Origin: Psychrobacillus sp. FSL K6-2836
GTDB taxonomy: Bacteria > Bacillota > Bacilli > Bacillales_A > Planococcaceae
DNA: 64,000 nt
NCBI RefSeq assembly: GCF_038003085.1
Contig: NZ_JBBOOM010000001.1
Location: forward strand, 4,154,001 to 4,218,000
Direction: 5' to 3'
Shown here: in pieces, positions 26,689 through 34,964 of the stretch
Numbering within the stretch: position 1 is the first letter of the stretch
Layout of the letters: each line of letters starts with the position of its first letter
Translations under genes and position numbers: made by a program
The notes under the pieces: model-generated
Database searches by the model: none
Told to the model about the DNA's origin: nothing
The model's input: the letters and a program-made list of their open reading frames with translations, nothing else

Positions 26689-26736
26689 GTATAGTAGCTT
26701 ATAGATCAGAAATTTGCAGTATTGGAGGAGCAATAC

Positions 26737-28206
26737 ATGAAAATTAAGTTTAATAATTTTTTTAGAGAAGAGTTAACGATTAACGATATTCAAGCAGCTA
26801 TCGAAAATGGAGAAGTAACCTCAAAAGAGTTGGTTATGTATTATCTTAGCCGAATAGCTAAGTATGACCAAGATGGTCGTAAGATAAATTCCGTTCTTGA
26901 AATAAATCCTGATGCAATTTTTATTGCCGAAGCACTAGATTATGAAAGAAAGACAAGGGGAGTTAGGGGGCCTTTACATGGGATTCCAGTATTGCTTAAA
27001 GACAATATTGAAACAAATGATTCCATGCATACCAGTGCAGGAACACTTGCGTTAGAAAATCATCTTAGCACCCATGACGCATTCCTTGTTGAAAAACTCC
27101 GCGTATCAGGTGCAATAATCTTAGGTAAGACAAATATGACAGAATTAGCTAACGGAATGTCAACTAAAATGTGGGCAGGCTATAGTTCCAGAGGAGGACA
27201 AGTATTAAATCCATATGGTGATGATGACCTTTTTGTTGGTGGATCAAGTTCTGGTTCTGCTGTTGCAGTTGCTGCAAATTTCACCGCATTGTCTGTTGGT
27301 ACTGAGACAGATGCTTCCATCCTGAGCCCTGCGATTCAAAACTCAGTAGTTGGGATTAAACCGACAGTTGGGTTAATCAGTCGCACGGGAATTATCCCAT
27401 TTACATACTCGCAAGATACTGCAGGACCTTTTGCAAGAACAGTTACGGACGCAGCTATTTTGTTAGGTGCTTTAACAGGTGTCGATAAATTCGATCCAGC
27501 TACTTATAAGAGTGAAGGTATTTCAAAACAAGATTATACAGTCTTTTTAGATTCTCAAGGATTGAAAGGTGCTAGAATCGGTATATATAATCAAGCTTCG
27601 GAGGACTATTATCACTCAGGAGAATACGATGAAAAGTTGTTTGAACAGGTCATTCAAACCTTAAGCCATGAAGGAACAGAAGTTGTCGATAATATCGAAA
27701 TACCTTCTTTCAATAGGGATTGGAGTTGGGGGGTACCAATATATGAATTGAAACATAGCTTAGGAAATTATTTATCTCAATTACCGTATTACATACCAAT
27801 TCATTCTGACACAGAATTAATTCAATTTAATAAACAGCATGAAAAGAAAGCCTTGAAATATGGTCAGAATATGTTGGAGTATAGAGAAAATCTACCAAAC
27901 ACTTTAAGAAATCCCGAATATTTGAATGCGAAATTAGAAGATTTGTATTTTTCTCAGGACATGGGGATTGATTTTACTTTAAAAAAGTATGACCTTGATG
28001 CTATAATTTTTCCATCTTATATTGGCTCGACCATATGTGCTAAAGCTGGCTATCCATCTATAGCTGTATCTGCTGGTTACATGGAAAGTGGAAGACCATT
28101 TGGTATAACTTTTGCAGGTACGGCTTTTAGTGAAGGTGTATTGATAAAACTTGCTTATGCTTTTGAACAAGCTACAAAACATCGAAAATGCCCGAAATTA
28201 ATATAA
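26737..28206 (+). CDS. Amidase signature family protein (cassette)
   Basis: A 489-residue amidase with the Ser-cisSer-Lys triad: Lys in GIPVLLKDNIET, and GGSSSGSAVAVAA with the nucleophile in VGTETDASILSPA. Related to 6-aminohexanoate-cyclic-dimer/peptide amidases and GatA-like enzymes; the substrate is unknown. ATG at 26737 follows TTGGAGGAG. It is the first + strand cassette after the recombinase. Confidence 0.9.
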   Translation: MKIKFNNFFREELTINDIQAAIENGEVTSKELVMYYLSRIAKYDQDGRKINSVLEINPDAIFIAEALDYERKTRGVRGPLHGIPVLLKDNIETNDSMHTSAGTLALENHLSTHDAFLVEKLRVSGAIILGKTNMTELANGMSTKMWAGYSSRGGQVLNPYGDDDLFVGGSSSGSAVAVAANFTALSVGTETDASILSPAIQNSVVGIKPTVGLISRTGIIPFTYSQDTAGPFARTVTDAAILLGALTGVDKFDPATYKSEGISKQDYTVFLDSQGLKGARIGIYNQASEDYYHSGEYDEKLFEQVIQTLSHEGTEVVDNIEIPSFNRDWSWGVPIYELKHSLGNYLSQLPYYIPIHSDTELIQFNKQHEKKALKYGQNMLEYRENLPNTLRNPEYLNAKLEDLYFSQDMGIDFTLKKYDLDAIIFPSYIGSTICAKAGYPSIAVSAGYMESGRPFGITFAGTAFSEGVLIKLAYAFEQATKHRKCPKLI

Positions 28207-28220
28207 AAAAAGACAAATGT

Positions 28221-28299
28221 TCTTCAACTAAGGGTGTGCTTTACTTCAAGAAGGAGTAAAGCCTTTTTTCTAATTGAACTAATGAAGCAGGTTAGTAGA
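28221..28299 (+). repeat. Array site 12 (complete)
   Basis: TTCAACTAAGGGTGTGC, terminator GCTTTACTTCAAGAAGGAGT then AAAGCCTTTTTTC, right site TTGAACTAATGAAGCAGG then TTAGTAGAA. Confidence 0.85.
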
Positions 28300-28351
28300 A
28301 CAAGAAGCTATCCAAAATGTATGTAAAATTAAATCTTTAACAGACTTAAAT

Positions 28352-28903
28352 TTAGTTGGTTTTTTCTCGTTCTATAAAATTTACTCCATTTTCATTTGCT
28401 GATTTATAAATAGCTCTTTTTTCATCTAAACCAAATTGACCATTCTCTTTAATGAAAAATTCTTTATTATTATCAGTGATAAAGTAGTAGGTACCAACAG
28501 TCCCTACTTCATATTCGTAAATAACCTTTTGTATATCTTCCCACTTGTAAATTGTAGTAGTATGGTATTCTTTGGTAATAATTTGTGTTTTTTGGATAGC
28601 GGTATAGCTAAGAGTAGAGAAATATACTGACCCAAGACTTCCGATTAGTAACAGAATAGTTAAGATGTATGTAATGACACTCCGTTTGAACGCTAGAATT
28701 ACTAATCCAAAAATAATCATCAATATAGCTATCAAAATTAGTAGAAAATTAATCTTTGGCGTAAGTAAAACAATATTCTCTCTATGAAAGTATAGTGTTT
28801 CAACCACTGCTATAGGAAAAAATAGAACTACAATTGGTGATAACAACAACAAAGCGATTACAATTACAACAAGAATTAACCTTGGTGATTTTTGATTTAG
28901 CAT
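28352..28903 (-). CDS. Membrane hypothetical protein (reverse-oriented cassette)
   Basis: A 183-residue protein with three or four transmembrane helices in the first 110 residues and a soluble C-terminal domain (KWEDIQKVIYEYEVGTVGTYYF). Good AAGGAGAAAAG ribosome site. Not recognised. It is opposite in strand to the site order, so the cassette must carry its own promoter. Confidence 0.6.
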   Translation of the reverse strand: MLNQKSPRLILVVIVIALLLLSPIVVLFFPIAVVETLYFHRENIVLLTPKINFLLILIAILMIIFGLVILAFKRSVITYILTILLLIGSLGSVYFSTLSYTAIQKTQIITKEYHTTTIYKWEDIQKVIYEYEVGTVGTYYFITDNNKEFFIKENGQFGLDEKRAIYKSANENGVNFIEREKTN

Positions 28904-28931
28904 AAGCTTTTCTCCTTTTCGTTATAAAATT

Positions 28932-28987
28932 TTCACTGTACTTTGAAGAGGAAGTAAAGCCCTAATTTGTTATGTGAATTAAAGTTG
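28932..28987 (+). repeat. Array site remnant
   Basis: CTTTGAAGAGGAAGTAAAGC then CCTAATTTGTTATGTGAATT resembles the terminator and right half of a decayed site. Confidence 0.35.
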
Positions 28988-29092
28988 TTTACTCACTGTA
29001 GTAATACGGACAATATACTGAAAAGTTTCAATTTTTGAGTTTTTCATTATAAGCCCATTTATTTTTTGGGGACGATTGTTACTCTTCTTCAA

Positions 29093-29469
29093 CTCCCATG
29101 AAAATTAAAAAATGCTCAAAATCTATAAAATTGCATAACAAAAGAGACTCAGAAAAAGTTTTTTAAAAAAAGGCAGAGCCTTCAGATTGTTTATATTGAG
29201 TTGATGGGTAAATCAGGAACCAACTCCATTCTTCATAGAATAATGGCAAGGCTGGTGCAAAAACCAGAGTAGGATTAATCTCCCATGAGTGCTACTCGTA
29301 TAGAGTGCGACAGTCTGTGATGCACCGTGGTCGTTGGAGTCAGACTAACGGATGGGCTCAATGGCACCATAGTTGATCGACCTTCTTCGCCAGCCGTAGT
29401 ATCCTATACCCGTTTTTCCCATTTTCATTCTCTGTGGTGTAGCGCTGATTTTGTGCTACATGGATGGCT
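29093..29469. mobile_element. IS110-derived transposase-free element (copy c, 377 bp)
   Basis: Same ends and layout as copies b, d and e but with several base differences (for example GATGGGCTCAATGG in place of GAAGGGCTCTAAGG), so it is an older or separate lineage. CT at both junctions. Confidence 0.8.
29250..29395 (-). ncRNA. Bridge RNA-like segment in derivative c
   Basis: Again exactly 146 bases between GGCTGG and CCAGCC. The donor-guide CTCCCATG and target-guide GACTAACGG are conserved. Confidence 0.5.
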
Positions 29470-29548
29470 AACGGGTGCTTTAGTAAATATCATAGGGTTG
29501 CTTAGGCAACTCTTTTTTCTTATTGAAATAAAGGGTTAGTTGAATTAG

Positions 29549-29588
29549 AAAGCACGAAGAAGGTTGTGCCGCAAATTCTTCGTGCTTT
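29549..29588. terminator. Bidirectional-looking hairpin
   Basis: AAAGCACGAAGAA pairs with TTCTTCGTGCTTT, located at the 3' end of the minus-strand sigma operon and just after array site 13. Confidence 0.6.
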
Positions 29589-29594
29589 TGATTT

Positions 29595-29882
29595 TTATGG
29601 AAATGGATTAATCGTCCAGCCTAATCCAAAGATTGTTACAACGAAAAGTCCAAGAAAGATACTTATACTCAATCCCCAAAAACCTAAAGTTCTACTTTTT
29701 TTGTTGAATACTGAAATAATTCCAAAGACTACAGAAATTAATACCCATGAAGTATTTGCTAAAGGAACATCGTATCCGGATAGCAGAGAGACATTGATAA
29801 TAGCCAAGGATATAAGTCCCATAATGACACTTAGCCATCCTAATCCAGTTAAAATAGTATTTTTTATTGAGCCCAATTCCAT
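29595..29882 (-). CDS. Small membrane protein of the sigma-factor cassette
   Basis: A 95-residue protein with three predicted helices (GLGWLSVIMGLISLAII, SWVLISVVFGIISVF, WGLSISIFLGLFVVTIF). AGGAGAGG ribosome site. It overlaps the anti-sigma gene by 19 bases, so it is part of the same transcript. Function unknown; it may help sense the membrane signal. Confidence 0.65.
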   Translation of the reverse strand: MELGSIKNTILTGLGWLSVIMGLISLAIINVSLLSGYDVPLANTSWVLISVVFGIISVFNKKSRTLGFWGLSISIFLGLFVVTIFGLGWTINPFP

Positions 29883-30847
29883 AATTTAACCTCTCCTAAT
29901 TTCAAATAACGTACCATATCCAATTCTCTAAGTGATTCGATTTCACTTTTTGGACCAGTGACGACAACTCCGTACGTTTCAAACCCATTTTTCTCGATGT
30001 AATTAATACGTTCTTCCAGTTCGAGGTTTTTATGGGATGAGACTTCTACAGCTAAATCTTCATAGGGTTGGAGGTCCTTTAACATTTTCAAAAAAGTCTC
30101 CTCGTGTGATTCAGAATCCCGGAAAGGGGACCAGTAAGTTTGATCGAGCTGAACTGGATAGCCGATTGGAGAAATAACTTCTCCATTGGAGCTAAGCATA
30201 TTATCCTCCGTTCCTGTATAGATAGCTGCCCAAGTCACATCCACATTCTTCATTTCATTTTCCACTTCTTGAACTTGATAAAGATCGTCTAATGAGAAAT
30301 AAGCCTCCACAACCGTTTCTTCCGGCAATCCGGCTAACATACGCCACTCTTTATCACTATTGAATTCAACGGATTGGTTTGGATGAGAGATCCATTGGTT
30401 TGTTTGTGTTGGATACTGAGGATATATTTTCTCTAACTTAGAAGTTGTTTCGTTATTCACTAAGTTATTGAGAACAAAATGTAAATCATAGTCTTTTGAT
30501 GGGTAAAACTCATCCCCAATTTGTTTATATTGTTCAAATGATAAATCCATCGAGAAAAGAGAGAAGTCCATTTCGAATTCCATTTCTTCCAACGTTGTAT
30601 TTGGCTCAGTAATATAGAGAGTAGTACTTGCAACGTCCATTAAAGTAGTAGATTTTGTTCCAAAAGCATAGTACCCAAAGGTCAACATATAGCAGGTAGG
30701 AACAATTAGAAGGATGACTGTTAGAGTAGAAAGGATCAATTTCCATTTAGACGAGTTGATTGCCCTTTTAATCTTTTTTGTACCGTCGTTACTAAGATGA
30801 AGGTCTTCCTTCTTTGCTTTATATATTAATTTTTCATATGAATCCAT
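29864..30847 (-). CDS. Membrane-anchored anti-sigma factor
   Basis: A 327-residue protein with a cytosolic basic N-terminus, one transmembrane helix (about residues 36-58) and a large extracytoplasmic domain. The end (YGVVVTGPKSEIESLREL) is like the 'sigma factor regulator C-terminal' family (YlaD/YizZ-like anti-sigma). Its start overlaps the sigma-factor stop as TAATG. It would hold the ECF sigma factor at the membrane until an envelope signal arrives. Confidence 0.75.
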   Translation of the reverse strand: MDSYEKLIYKAKKEDLHLSNDGTKKIKRAINSSKWKLILSTLTVILLIVPTCYMLTFGYYAFGTKSTTLMDVASTTLYITEPNTTLEEMEFEMDFSLFSMDLSFEQYKQIGDEFYPSKDYDLHFVLNNLVNNETTSKLEKIYPQYPTQTNQWISHPNQSVEFNSDKEWRMLAGLPEETVVEAYFSLDDLYQVQEVENEMKNVDVTWAAIYTGTEDNMLSSNGEVISPIGYPVQLDQTYWSPFRDSESHEETFLKMLKDLQPYEDLAVEVSSHKNLELEERINYIEKNGFETYGVVVTGPKSEIESLRELDMVRYLKLGEVKLWNWAQ

Positions 30848-31326
30848 TATGAATCCTCCTGTGATAGTATTTCCCGTAACCTTTTTCTTCCACGTGATAA
30901 ATGACTCTTTAAGGTATTTAACTTGATATTCAAAATATTTGCAGCTTGCTCATTTGTACAATCATGCACATCACATAATAGAATTGCCTGTTTTTCTATT
31001 GGTTTTATATAGTCTAAATAACGTAATAGTACTTTGAAAGCATCATTTTCAACCACAATATTTTCTGGAGTATTTGAATCAGAAATTGAAAATTCGTTCG
31101 TCACTACATAACGTTTATCTTTTCTAAAATGATCTATGTATGTGAAATATCCTACCTTAAAGAGCCAAGGTTTTATTTCCTTAATTTCATCGGTGAGCAA
31201 TACAATATGTGCCTTTGCGAAGGTTTCCTGAAGTAGGTCTTCTGCTTCGGCATGGTTTCTCGAGAGAGAATATAAATAGCGATATAAGTCATTGAAATGT
31301 AGTGCATATATTTGTTCGAGTTCCAT
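30847..31326 (-). CDS. ECF-type RNA polymerase sigma factor
   Basis: A 159-residue ECF sigma factor. Region 2 (DLYRYLYSLSRNHAEAEDLLQETF) binds the -10, and region 4 (LLCDVHDCTNEQAANILNIKLNTLKSHLSRGRKRL) binds the -35. First gene of a three-gene minus-strand unit with its anti-sigma factor. The upstream TGCAAC-N16-CCGT sequence suggests autoregulation. Confidence 0.88.
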   Translation of the reverse strand: MELEQIYALHFNDLYRYLYSLSRNHAEAEDLLQETFAKAHIVLLTDEIKEIKPWLFKVGYFTYIDHFRKDKRYVVTNEFSISDSNTPENIVVENDAFKVLLRYLDYIKPIEKQAILLCDVHDCTNEQAANILNIKLNTLKSHLSRGRKRLREILSQEDS

Positions 31327-31348
31327 TACTTCCCACCTTTCACTCTAA

Positions 31349-31376
31349 CCACGGATTAGAGGCAGAAAAAGTTGCA
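31349..31376 (-). promoter_or_regulatory. Putative ECF autoregulated promoter
   Basis: On the minus strand TGCAAC, 16 bases, CCGTGG. It resembles ECF promoters (AAC motif and CGT motif with N16-17) and lies about 25 bases before the sigma-factor start codon. Confidence 0.45.
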
Positions 31377-31441
31377 AAATAAATAAAATATATTATAAAT
31401 GAAAATCTATAGAAGTATAATGGAGGGTTTGTATTCCTTTT

Positions 31442-31478
31442 GCTGAACTATTTTACTAAAGCGGCAGGTTAGTGAAAG
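31442..31478 (+). repeat. Array site 14 (right simple site)
   Basis: TGAACTATTTTACTAAAGCG then GCAGGTTAGTGAAAG; decayed, without a clear left partner. Confidence 0.6.
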
Positions 31479-31569
31479 AAGCCGTTGGAGATTTTATTTT
31501 TATTTCCATAGATATTTCCATATATAAACTGGTAAAATAATCAGAAACATATTAGAGGTGGAATTACAA

Positions 31570-32247
31570 TTGAAAAAAAGATTAGGTTGCCTACACGCCC
31601 ATTATTCAAATATTGAGTATATCGAAAACGCACTTTCCACATATGACATTGAATTAATACATTTTGTTGACCCCGCATTAATGTATAGGGTTACATCAGA
31701 TGAGAATTTTAAAGTAGTAGATGCTCAAAACAAAGTAAAAGAACAAGTAGAATGGATTGCCCAATGTAATGTTGATGCCATTCTCATTACTTGCACAAAC
31801 TATATTGCAATTTTACAGGAAGAACAACTCTCAATATCAGTGCCAATCATAAAAATTGATGAACCCTACTTTGAATTCATTTGTAATATACAGCAACCTC
31901 AAACAATCCTATTTACAAATCCTGCAACTGTTGATGGAACAATGGAGCGTCTCAACCAATATGCTTATAATCATCAAAAATCCATAGATATAGAGGTAAT
32001 TGTCATTAACAATACTTTTGAATTGATAATGCAAGGTCTAAAACACGAATATAATCAAGAATTATCCAAATTCCTGAATACAATTATTAAAGAAAATAAA
32101 ATTATCTCCGTTGCTCAATTATCTATGGTCGATGCATCCCAGGAAGTTGAATATATGACATCACAGTCTATAATTAACCCTTTGGATACATTAATTTCTT
32201 CCATAGTAAATCAGTTGAAAATAGACAAGAAAACAGTGGTAATCTGA
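31570..32247 (+). CDS. Racemase-like (Asp/Glu racemase superfamily) protein (cassette)
   Basis: A protein of about 225 residues. ILITCTNYIAIL carries the first racemase-type cysteine (CTN), and the overall alternating alpha/beta pattern matches the Asp/Glu/hydantoin racemase superfamily. The second catalytic cysteine seems absent (the region ISVAQLSMVDAS has none), so racemase activity is doubtful. TTG at 31570 follows AGAGGTGG. Confidence 0.55.
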   Translation: MKKRLGCLHAHYSNIEYIENALSTYDIELIHFVDPALMYRVTSDENFKVVDAQNKVKEQVEWIAQCNVDAILITCTNYIAILQEEQLSISVPIIKIDEPYFEFICNIQQPQTILFTNPATVDGTMERLNQYAYNHQKSIDIEVIVINNTFELIMQGLKHEYNQELSKFLNTIIKENKIISVAQLSMVDASQEVEYMTSQSIINPLDTLISSIVNQLKIDKKTVVI

Positions 32248-32256
32248 TTTTCTCTC

Positions 32257-32428
32257 TTCAACTAACGGTCAGCATTCCTGTTTAGAGGAACTTCGGGGTC
32301 TTGAACGAAGTAACATTGCCTAAACGAAACAAAAAGTTTGTGATGAATTACACTTAAACTAACGGTGTGCTTTACTTCAAGAAGGAATAAAGCCTTTTTT
32401 CTTATTGAACAAGAAGCAGGTTGTCAAG
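32257..32428 (+). repeat. Array sites 15 (two sites in tandem)
   Basis: TTCAACTAACGGTCAGC... leads to TTTGTGATGAATTACACTTA then AACTAACGGTGTGC (C-type right part merging into a new left simple site). Then come terminator GCTTTACTTCAAGAAGGAAT then AAAGCCTTTTTTC and right site TTGAACAAGAAGCAGG then TTGTCAAG. The interval holds no gene, so it may be an empty or deleted cassette. Confidence 0.65.
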
Positions 32429-32488
32429 TTTTCCAAGCAACCTATATATTTTTTCTATATTTATAACTATATAAAGAGAGGTCGCAAT

Positions 32489-32614
32489 ATGAGAAAAATA
32501 GTAATTGGTATTCTGATAGTCTGTTTTTACTGCTTTCCTTTTGTTTATTTTTCAATGCACCAGGATTTTGCTAACCGTTCAGAGCTTGGCTATTTAACTA
32601 ACGTCAACTTATGA
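32489..32614 (+). CDS. 41-residue membrane peptide (cassette)
   Basis: MRKIVIGILIVCFYCFPFVY then a short polar tail. One transmembrane or signal segment. ATG at 32489 follows AGAGAGGTCG. Its C-terminus (YLTNVNL) reads through a TTTAACTAACG site-like sequence. Probable small cassette gene or a truncated one. Confidence 0.45.
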   Translation: MRKIVIGILIVCFYCFPFVYFSMHQDFANRSELGYLTNVNL

Positions 32615-32638
32615 GGCTAAAAATATCAGTATCCCGCT

Positions 32639-32729
32639 TATTAAGCTAACGGGTGCTTTAGTGAAGGATCATGTGGCTGCTTAGGCAGCTCTTCTTACTT
32701 GTTGAACTAACGCCGCAGTTTAGTCGAAT
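32639..32729 (+). repeat. Array site 16 (complete)
   Basis: TAAGCTAACGGGTGC then TTTAGTGAAGG; terminator GGCTGCTTAGGCAGCTCTT; right site TTGAACTAACGCCGCAG then TTTAGTCGAA. Confidence 0.85.
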
Positions 32730-32770
32730 AAGACATATGGATTATCATGGTGGTAAGGGGTAGAATTTAA

Positions 32771-33136
32771 ATGAAATACTGGATAGTGATATTGTCTTCA
32801 ATTTTTGTAATTATTGCTGGTTGTTCAAATGATTATAAAGAGAATAATAATGTTGTTGATGTTGACAGGTCAGTGACATATGAGGCAATCGTAATAATAA
32901 ATGGTGCTGAATATCATTTTGTTGGTCCTGAAAATAAAGATGAATATACATTAGGCGAAGCAATTGGGAAGGTTAAAAAGCGTGTACCTCTAGAAGTTGG
33001 CCCAAGTGAAAATTTTGTATCTAATTATTTGAACGAAGGGACTCTAATTTTTTCTGTTATTGAAGATAGTGAAATTTATCTTGCTGAAACAGAAGATAGT
33101 GTCTATGAAATTTTTAGGAAAGTCGTTACAGATTAG
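32771..33136 (+). CDS. Small lipoprotein (cassette)
   Basis: A 121-residue lipoprotein: hydrophobic signal MKYWIVILSSIFVII and lipobox IAGC (Cys about residue 18), then an acidic domain with VIINGAEYHFVGPENKDEYTLGEAIGKVKKRV. ATG follows AAGGGG. Not recognised beyond that; membrane-anchored on the outside. Confidence 0.65.
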   Translation: MKYWIVILSSIFVIIAGCSNDYKENNNVVDVDRSVTYEAIVIINGAEYHFVGPENKDEYTLGEAIGKVKKRVPLEVGPSENFVSNYLNEGTLIFSVIEDSEIYLAETEDSVYEIFRKVVTD

Positions 33137-33342
33137 CATTCAACCAAGGGAAGTAGGGATTACTCTGCTGGAAGTTAAACGAGTCAATTATTTTTACTGG
33201 GTTATAAAACGGAAATACCTTCTTCAACTCCCATGAAAATTAAAATCTTCGATTTAGGGAAAAAGGCAATACGAAATCTGACGCAGCTCAATAATTTTTT
33301 AAAAAAGTGCAGCGCCTATAGCAGAATTAAATTGTGAGTGGA

Positions 33343-34566
33343 TTAGGAGGCATTTGGTTCAGTGATTGTAACGTTGTAACCTAAGTTTTCAAGTCTTCGG
33401 ACAGAATATCGTACAATTGATTGTTCTTTTTGTTTGTCAAAGTAATCTTCCCCTAAGTCTACGTACATTTCTTTGCGAGTTAGGAGATAATAGCTGATTC
33501 TTAAAATGGCATGAGCCACTGATATCCCGGCACGCTTTTTACCCTTTCTTGATGCAGTGCGCCTATACAAGGCTCCCAAGTAGGTTTTGGATCCTCTAAC
33601 AGAATGAGCCGCTTCAATTAATGCCGATTTCAAGTACTTGTTTCCTTTTTTCATGTTGGTTGATTTCCTCTTGCCCGCACTTTCATTATGTCCAGGTACT
33701 AATCCTGCCCAGGAACATAAGTGCGCCGAACTGGGAAATTGCTTCTCCACATCTGTACCGACTTCGGCTAAGATTTGTTCGGCCATTCGAGTGGCGATGC
33801 CAGGAATGGAATCCAATCGTTCTATATCTTCTTGATGGGAGGATAACCTTGTAGCGACCTCTTCGTTTAATAGCTCAATCTGCTCAGTTAGAAATTCTAT
33901 ATGAACCAGAATGGTTTTTAACATGAGACGTTGATGTGGATTGATATACCCTCGAAGAGCTAGTTCTAGTTCACTCTTTTTCTTCTTCATTGATCGGCGG
34001 GCAAAGCTGGCTAATTTCTCAGGATCATTTTCGCCATCGGCGATAGCACGAAGCATATCAAGCGACGAAACACCCATGATGTCGGAGACAACGGAACCGA
34101 GTTTGATATTCGCTCCTTCTAAAACCTTTTGAATCCGATTATGTTGTCTCGCACGCTCTTCAATAATACTTCGACGGTAACGAACTAACTCTCGCAATTC
34201 CCGCTGATTTCGGTCTGGAATAAAACTTGCTTTAAGTAGACCATGACGAAGAAGTTTGGCAATCCATTCTGCATCCTTTACATCGGTCTTGCGACCTGGT
34301 ACTGCTTTCATATGTTGAGCGTTCACTACTAAAAACTCAATGCTCTCGGCTTCAAGCAAGTTAACAATAGGCTTCCAAAATACACCTGTGCTTTCCATTG
34401 CTACGTGAGTACAACCATGCTCCTTAATCCAGTCAATTAACTGTAATAGAAATACAGTTTTAGTGGAGAACGTTTGAATCTCCTTTCCTTTTGGCGTAAT
34501 AATACAAGCAGTAATGGAATCCTTATGGACATCCATCCCACAAGCACGTTCAATGATTACTTCCAT
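33343..34566 (-). CDS. IS110-family transposase (copy 1)
   Basis: A 407-residue DEDD recombinase. The RuvC-like N-terminal domain has D12 (CGMDVHKDS), E58 (VAMESTGVFW), D95 and D98 (KTDVKDAEW). The C-terminal Transposase_20 domain has LDSIPGIATRMAEQILAEVG and the putative catalytic Ser296 in GHNESAGKRKS. ATG at 34566 follows AAAGGA; a longer ORF reaches back into the RNA region and is unlikely. Intact. Confidence 0.95.
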   Translation of the reverse strand: MEVIIERACGMDVHKDSITACIITPKGKEIQTFSTKTVFLLQLIDWIKEHGCTHVAMESTGVFWKPIVNLLEAESIEFLVVNAQHMKAVPGRKTDVKDAEWIAKLLRHGLLKASFIPDRNQRELRELVRYRRSIIEERARQHNRIQKVLEGANIKLGSVVSDIMGVSSLDMLRAIADGENDPEKLASFARRSMKKKKSELELALRGYINPHQRLMLKTILVHIEFLTEQIELLNEEVATRLSSHQEDIERLDSIPGIATRMAEQILAEVGTDVEKQFPSSAHLCSWAGLVPGHNESAGKRKSTNMKKGNKYLKSALIEAAHSVRGSKTYLGALYRRTASRKGKKRAGISVAHAILRISYYLLTRKEMYVDLGEDYFDKQKEQSIVRYSVRRLENLGYNVTITEPNAS

Positions 34567-34600
34567 GGTAATCATCCTTTCTACGGCAAATAGTATTGGA

Positions 34601-34746
34601 GGCTGGTGCAATAACCAGAGTAGGATTAATCTCCCATGAGTGCTTCCCGTAAGGGAGCGACAGTCTGTGATGCACCGTGGTCGTTGGAGTCAGACTAACG
34701 GATGGGCTCTATGGCACCATAGTTCATCGACCTTCCTCTCCCAGCC
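34601..34746 (-). ncRNA. Bridge RNA (guide RNA) candidate of IS110 copy 1
   Basis: 146 bases closed by a GGCTGG/CCAGCC stem, immediately upstream of the transposase. The RNA would be read on the minus strand. It contains CATGGGAG (minus strand of 34631-34638), identical to the element's right tip joined to the core AG. TGGTT (34613-34617) can pair with the AGCCA at the left tip (one G-U). CCGTTAG (34695-34701) is identical to the target, and CTCCAAC (34683-34689) is nearly the complement of the target's other half. The order of guides (target left, target right, donor left, donor right) matches known IS110 bridge RNAs. Confidence 0.65.
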
Positions 34747-34790
34747 GTAGTATCCTATACCCGGGTTTTCACATTTTCATTCTCTGTGGT

Positions 34791-34812
34791 GTAGCGCTGT
34801 TTTTGCGCTACA
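34791..34812. repeat. Hairpin at transposase-upstream tip of IS110
   Basis: GTAGCGC / GCGCTAC stem with a T-rich loop close to the element end. The derivatives have GCAGC / GCTGC at the same place, so pairing is kept while sequence changes. Confidence 0.6.
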
Positions 34813-34964
34813 TGGGTGGCTAACGGGTGCTTTACTTCAAGAAGAGGTAAAGCCTTTTTTCTTATTGAACTGAAGACGCAGTTTAGTTGAAGAAGGACAT
34901 TTTCTTTGTGTTGTTAAATTATGTAAATTTATTCAAGGTAAAAATTGGAGGTGGTAAGTGTTAT

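Larger units (their letters stand above)
29087..29544 (+). repeat. Array site 13 (split by IS110 derivative c)
   Basis: Left tip CTTCAACT, then after the insertion AACGGGTGCTTTAGTAAA, terminator GGTTGCTTAGGCAACTCTTT then TTTC, decayed right site TTGAAATAAAGGG then TTAGTTGAA. Confidence 0.75.
33228..34821 (-). mobile_element. IS110-family insertion sequence, copy 1
   Basis: About 1594 bases between two CT dinucleotides. It has no terminal inverted repeats, as expected for IS110. The transposase is on the minus strand. A 230-base structured non-coding region lies upstream of the gene and a 115-base tail downstream. It sits exactly inside an array site. Copy 2 (35989-37582) is the same length. 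Confidence 0.93.
33222..34891 (+). repeat. Array site 17 (split by IS110 copy 1)
   Basis: Left tip CTTCAACT at 33222-33229. After the insertion come AACGGGTGCTTTACTTCAAG, terminator ending AAAGCCTTTTTTC, and right site TTGAACTGAAGACGCAG then TTTAGTTGAA. Confidence 0.85.

Noticed and set aside
33621-33854. Plus-strand frames inside the IS110 elements
   Set aside because: Antisense shadows of the transposase gene without ribosome sites.
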